Below, in pieces: positions 58,368 through 64,000 of a stretch of 64,000 bases of DNA (position 1 is the first letter of the stretch; every line of letters starts with the position of its first letter). Source of the DNA: Symsagittifera roscoffensis. Its lineage: Eukaryota > Xenacoelomorpha > Acoela > Convolutidae. The translations under genes were made by a program, and so were the position numbers. A model generated the notes under the pieces. That model had not been told where the DNA came from, did no database searches, and saw only the letters and a program-made list of their open reading frames with translations. The stretch covers positions 62,001 to 126,000 of the forward strand of contig NW_026971414.1 in assembly GCF_963678635.1 (NCBI RefSeq). The letters are read 5' to 3'.

Positions 58368-60783
58368 CCCCCCCCCCCCCCACATCATCACAACGTATTC
58401 CACATTGGATGTCACAAGCAACTTCCCAAGGTGAAGCGGTTTTGATAAACGATACCACGAAAAATTCTTCAGGAACCTCCTAATCTTTGCCAGAAACTCT
58501 ATCACCCACATCAACACCTTCAGTAACAGGTCAAACACCAACCACTACATTTCTTCTAAGCTTTCCCATTAATTTAGATGATCGATAACGTGAAATTCTA
58601 AGTACTAGTATACATTTACGACTAGTTTGGAATACACTTGTAGCACCCCTCCCCTTTTTAGTCATTACCTCGATAATATTCGACTACATAATTGGGCATT
58701 AAACCGATTACAATACAGACACGACCCAGGAGCAAGATATACAGGAACATAACATCCAAAATCCTTACTCAAGATAATTTAACCCTTAAGTTTGAAATAA
58801 CAGTGATATTGAATAATTTAGTCTATCATCCACTGCCACTATCTCCACTAAATTGATCAGCTCAACCCTTGCCACCTCCATTCATCACGGCATAACTTAT
58901 CAAAACGATAGATATACGAAAAAAAAACAATAGACTATTTAACATTCTTTAAGCCCTTCTCAGGTTTTTCATACAGATTCATCTTTTAGTAGTTCTTTTT
59001 CTCAAAATCCTTTTTCCCCGTGTACCTTAGAACACACATCCCATCAAAGTCCTTTTGCTTCGATTAGGACCACAAGACCTTCTGGTTATACACTATGATT
59101 GTGAAGAGAACTAAAAATGCAATACATAATTACGCAATTAACCAAGTAACACAATGAGAATCCGAACCACAAGACAGCGAATCAACAAATATATTAGTCA
59201 TACTTTACTCGAAAGCGCGAGCTACAACTAATAACGAGCTATAACAGGATAAAAATTTACAGCTAATTTCTCAGAGAAGAAATTGCATTGTTCAAAATTC
59301 TCGAATCGAAATAAAAACAGACTCGATCACGAACCCTTTTACCAAAGTATACCCTTTTACCAAAATAAACTTTTTTTTTCATCTCAACCCTGAAGACTGC
59401 AGAAACAAACTGCAACGATTGAAAATAACCACAAATAGAGGCACAAATCGCAAAATGGTAAAACTAAAAGTCATCCCAGATTCTGCACAACAAGCAGAAC
59501 TTAAACGACACTAAGGTCATATTAAATTAGACGATAAATACTCCGAGCACACGGACGTTTAACTTATGACTCAGATGATAAAAACTGGATACCACACATC
59601 AGAATTTATAGTACATCCAATTGTGAAACTGATACAAAAAAAACAAAAACTACTAAGAAGGAATGATTTTTTTATTGGAAAAAAATTCAATTTATAAAAA
59701 CGCAATTAACAAGTAATTTAAAAGACCATACCTACTGTATCAAGGAATACGCTTACTTTGTAAAATTATCAAGGATATTGCGATCTTACTACTCGAACAC
59801 AGGTAACCATCTTTTGGTTCCTGAAGACACATGCACCACGTTTCACGTTGCTAACATTCACGTTGAATTAATATAAATTCATCAGAAACTTTTCCTTAAA
59901 TCAATTCCTTTTGAAAAGATGAAACCTGATCGTATAAGATTAGATGGACAGAAATATAGAAAATAAATGGAATAAAATAAAATTGTATAGAAAACAAATT
60001 CACCCATTTTCTAATTAACCCTGAACCGGATATAGCTTGTAAATATCTATATCTCAAACTATTTTTCAAGACAAAATATTCAAAAATTTTTGACAAATAC
60101 GAAAAAAACTTTGACATGAGAAAAAGAAATTTAGTTATTGACCCAGCAAAACCATATCAAAACCAAAATGATGAAAAATCTTACAATCCGATGACATTTT
60201 ACAATTTCATGTTGTTTCATAGAGCAATTGAATTGGGCAAAAAAAATTGAAAATTTGTTTTATTAAGCTTTCAAGCAATGAAACTCTAAAAAAAGTCAAC
60301 TTTTAGAGCAAATTGATTCGCAAAAAGATTCATTAATTAACGACTGCACTACACGAAAATCAGTTTACTACAATTGGATTGACTCAAATACTTAATTGAT
60401 TCATAGCACCACGCGCTAACCGATTTTCAATCAATCTCTACGATCATGCAATAATCAGGTATATGGAAGTCACCCCAAAATAAGGACGACCCCAATACTG
60501 ATCCTCCCTTAACAGAAAATTTTTTTAATAAATCCAGATAAATTTTTCATATAGATAGCACTAACGAAAAACTTGATAATATAAAAGCACGCGCACTAAC
60601 AAACACCAAAGCATACGAAACATTTTTAAACAAATTTATTCATTTTTCGAGAACATTTGGAGGACCGAGAAATTCACTGCTCACACGAAATTATGTAACG
60701 AACAAAACCGACACACACGTACACATATTATAGGTTTATGCAAAAATACTAACTCACCAGCACGTAAGCCACTGCAACCTTTT

Positions 60784-60993
60784 ATGTCTATTAATTCGAA
60801 GCATACTCCACCTTATTTCTTAAACTTCACCAACTGTATTAAGTCACTTAATCCCCACGGCATCCTCCGTAATTATGATCCCATCAGACAAACGTATATA
60901 TTCTGCCCACTAACCAACACTTTCCGCATTGATGACACTCGCCCCTTAATTTTCCCCACAAACATAAACAGCCCATTGAAATCACCCTATTAG
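60784..60993 (+). pseudogene. ORF fragment in the AC-rich element (60784-60993)
   Basis: A frame reading LNFTNCIKSLNPHGILRNYD, then IFCPLTNTFRIDDTRPL. Upstream codons from about 60690 are open in the same frame. It has the look of a decayed element protein, possibly envelope-like by its Asn/Thr/Cys content. This is only an impression. Confidence 0.25.
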
Positions 60994-63040
60994 AACATAT
61001 TCACAACGCTAAATTCAACCACAAAATGTACATTTTAATTCAGAACCCAAATCATGAATTCTCACTCAGAGAAGAATCTAATACCAACAGAGCTCTGGAA
61101 AGTTTCTGGCCTTTGCTTTGTGCTATAAAACTGTAACTTCTCCCATGCACTTTTTACCGATACGGAACCCTCGTAAGTATGAATTTGTTGTTTTGACTAG
61201 CGAAGAAATCAAAAACACATACCAATCTCACACGTAATTCTCTTGTACTTCTTTAGATTTCATCGATCGGTCATCTTAAAGAACAACATCATATAAAAAG
61301 TCACAAACTTTTTTTTAATTTATGAACATTCTAGTTAACAATATAGTAAATTATTCTAAGCAGTAAATTCTATCACAAATAAAATAAATTGTTAACTCTG
61401 TAGTAAAAATCAAAGAATTCAAAGCCTTAATTTTGTAAAATGAATAGAAAGTACAAGGAAACTAACTTTTTCATGAATCATTTTTGTGATTTTCAATAAT
61501 ATCCTTTACTCTTCCACAATTCACACACTCTTTCCACCAAACTCGCCTTCGTAGATTTGTTCAACAAATGAATTTTATTTTTCAAATCTAACAGATAACA
61601 ACTCTTAGTTCTTTTCCCGCGTTTCAAACTTTCCCTTGATCCGGTTGGAAGGAATGATAAGTAAGCCTACACTAACCAACTCAGCCTACTAAGACACCAC
61701 AAAACTTATTAAATCTGAATAAAACATTCTTTTGATACCAACTTTCAAATTTATTTAAATCCACTTGAAACACTAAACTGTCCAAAAAAATTGATAAACA
61801 AAACAATGTATTTTTGAAAAAAAAGACACAACCAAAAATAAAAACAGAAAAACACTTGATGAAAAAAAAGTTGAACACAAAAAAACTCTGCTCAAAGAGA
61901 CGGTAAAGTATACTTCATGGCCTCACCAACTAGAAAGCCGTCCTGAGCATGCTCTATAGCCAGCCTAATACACCTCGCTACACCATGCTTAGTACCCACA
62001 TCATTTTTTGATAAGAGTTGCTCCAGGGTGAGCGATTTTTTAAAATAACCGAACTTAATAACGCTTTCGCGAAAATAATTTTAAAATATCATGATTAAAA
62101 TTAATCTTGCTAACAAGCTATAGAATTTTATTCTATGTAAACAACATTCATAGAGCAGTTAGAAAAAGCAGCAAAGGTAGATAAAAATTTGACTAGATTC
62201 CGTTCCAGCAATGCAAATCTTATGGTTTGTTGCTGTAGTCCCAACCCTCACAGGGTTTAAAGTATGGAACCAACATCATAGCAAAGGACCATTGATGAAG
62301 AACAAGGGCCAACTCGATGTGGATCTCACATACTGATCCAAGTCACTTAGCACTTCACACAGAAAAGTCAACACTTCATCTTGCACGTAGTCTCGCTCTA
62401 GGCTAACGAAATCAACACAACATTGGATCAATCTGCAATCTTGACACAGTCACTCAAGACGATCTACAATGAGACAAGACCCACTTCTGGAACACTGACA
62501 ACTGTAATTTCTCTCTGCGAAAATAACTACAACTCTTCTTCCTTCACGCATTCAGTGCTTCATCCGCTCAAAAAGAAACTACTCCAAGGAACAGAAATTT
62601 CGTCCTCCAACCTTCACTTCAATAAATAATTTAAAAACTCAAAACTCTCAAAACCCCGGATGGATGGAACCAGTTTAAAGCTAATATACAGAAACTAATT
62701 ATATTCTTGATAAACTATCTCAATATATAAAAAATTTTACTAACCCTTCATGATCCATAACTAACACTGACAATTGAGTTTAGCGCTGAATCTACTTGTA
62801 CTTTCAGCACCAGATCACTTTGAATAAATCTTAGAAACCATTGTTCTTCTTTGGAACAAGTTCCAGAAACCTAACCCGCGATACCAGTATACAGTAGATC
62901 TATAGAGACTAGAAGATAGAAGAGTAAGGTTAAGATTGGTATTAGATTAAGAAGTTGCTCGATGCAGGGTATTCTTAATGCTCTGAGAGAGCTCGGAAAA
63001 TCAATTTGGTCGACCTAAAAAGAAGACAATAAAATGGTTT

Positions 63041-64000
63041 TGAAAAACATACCCCCCCCCCCCGAGAAACTCTATATCCACCCGATTTTTTATTGCTCTG
63101 AATGGTTAAAGTTACACAAGATATCACTGTTTGTAAAACATTGCATGACGTCCATTCTGTGGTATTTCAACTCAATCACGAAGAAAAATGCCGCGAGGAA
63201 AATGCCTGATTCTCATGTACTGGTTCCACAAATCGATGGATAATTTTTATTACTTATATTATACAAATCCATTTTAAAGTTAACTGGAGCCCACTTGTTT
63301 TCAATTTGTACTAACGTCTGAAGTTTGTTGGTTGCTACCAGTAAATTTTGATTCTTATATCTAGTACAGTTTACAATAATCACAATCGCACGCAGCCAGC
63401 CACTTCACGATGTAAAACAGTTTTGTTCCATCATTTTAAGACTCTTCGTATTTAGCGAGACCATTTTTTTTATGATGACATTAAAACTTCCTTAGTTTTG
63501 GCTTCACCTGATTTCATACCTCTTTCAATACGCTTTACATAAAACCCAATACAGCTGTCAAAGTGTCTCTGTCTGCATGTCAGCAAAGAAAGCCAACAGA
63601 ACTTAGTAGAATAATACTGAACTTTTGAAAACCCGGGTTTCTTTATGGGGTTTTTCGAAATTGGACGTTCATTTTGAGATTTTATAAAACTGACAATGTG
63701 AAAACAACAAAGTGTAAACTTGTTCTGAATTCATTTTGAAATCACTTTGAGAGAGCTGTTTCAAAGTTCTAAATGGGCCATGATTCTTAACGCAAAAGAT
63801 TTGAAATTAAGAAGAAGAAAGAAGTCACTAATCTTATCGAAGCCTTTGCTGCTTTTGGATTTGATTTTCTGATGTAAATGATTTCATTATCTACAGAAGA
63901 AATGAAGTCAATTGAATGATAAAAAACTGCAAATTTCTTAATCGGTACTGATGGATTGATCAGACAAAAAATTGAATAAATATAATGATGACGATCTTGG
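63041..64000. other. right edge of window, nothing recognised
   Basis: A 12-C run lies at 63052-63063. The ORF at 63034-63243 starts in it and has no known domain. The remaining sequence shows no repeat or gene that I can support. Confidence 0.3.

Larger units (their letters stand above)
57780..63040 (+). mobile_element. AC-rich retroelement-like block, right copy
   Basis: From about 57780 the plus strand turns A/C-rich and stays so to about 63000, in sharp contrast to both sides. Its last 1.5 kb (61490-63000) matches 240-1900 colinearly in the same orientation. The interior holds broken plus-strand frames (57951-58367, 60784-60993 and shorter pieces near 59230-59480). No reverse transcriptase, RNase H or integrase motif is seen. 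The likeliest identity is an eroded LTR-type element with a gag- or env-like interior. A Helitron-like or other AC-biased element is not excluded. Confidence 0.5.

Noticed and set aside
1-64000. tRNA or rRNA genes
   Set aside because: No sequence with convincing A and B boxes in a cloverleaf, and no conserved rRNA segment, was found by eye. A covariance-model scan would be decisive.

Overview
This is a gene-poor, strongly A+T-rich stretch of an invertebrate-type animal genome. There is no operon structure. Candidate genes have no ribosome-binding sites, one candidate exon ends in a GTAAGT splice donor, and most of the window is repeats and eroded mobile elements. I cannot name the phylum. The recognisable protein remains are mainly from Maverick/Polinton elements (virus-like DNA transposons), plus one probable first exon of a claudin/PMP22-like host gene.

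Layout. 1-2030: an AC-rich retroelement-like end, related to the one at about 61500-63000. 2540-3070: a degenerate GCGGATTCC minisatellite. 5285-11100 (minus strand): a decayed Polinton block with, in transcription order, a zinc-binding-looking ORF, packaging ATPase, an unassigned ORF, retroviral-type integrase, a minor-capsid candidate, a small basic virion-type protein, the F54H12.2-type capsid protein and an adenain-like cysteine protease. 12863-28366: four direct tandem units, each made of the 3' end of a plus-strand ORF, a spacer with a 30-31 bp minisatellite, and the 3' end of a minus-strand ORF. The minisatellite ranges from about 0.45 kb to about 9.1 kb between units. 29935-31467 (plus strand): the N-terminal part of a Polinton family-B DNA polymerase, cut off where a dispersed repeat begins.

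32403-44172: a 259-bp satellite of about 41 monomers with dimeric and trimeric higher-order structure, invaded near its right end by a 1043-bp CCCGGG-terminated transposon. 44296-44497 (minus): the claudin-like exon. 44876-45843: a non-autonomous transposon flanked by a 10-bp direct repeat. 46090-47391: a second copy of the dispersed repeat and CCCGGG element. 48330-49375 (minus): the C-terminal part of a Polinton polymerase with motifs B and C. 49905-53510: 906-bp tandem duplications. 55370-56220: a minisatellite of about 55 bp built on GATTGGTTGATATCAA. 57780-63030: the AC-rich retroelement-like block.

The Polinton genes once formed a set for replication (protein-primed PolB), integration, packaging and capsid formation. 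Every one seen here carries stops, frameshifts or lost catalytic residues, so the window holds remains and not a working element. The most unusual structure is the tandem amplification of a tail-to-tail gene junction with its minisatellite spacer, lying between two sets of Polinton genes.
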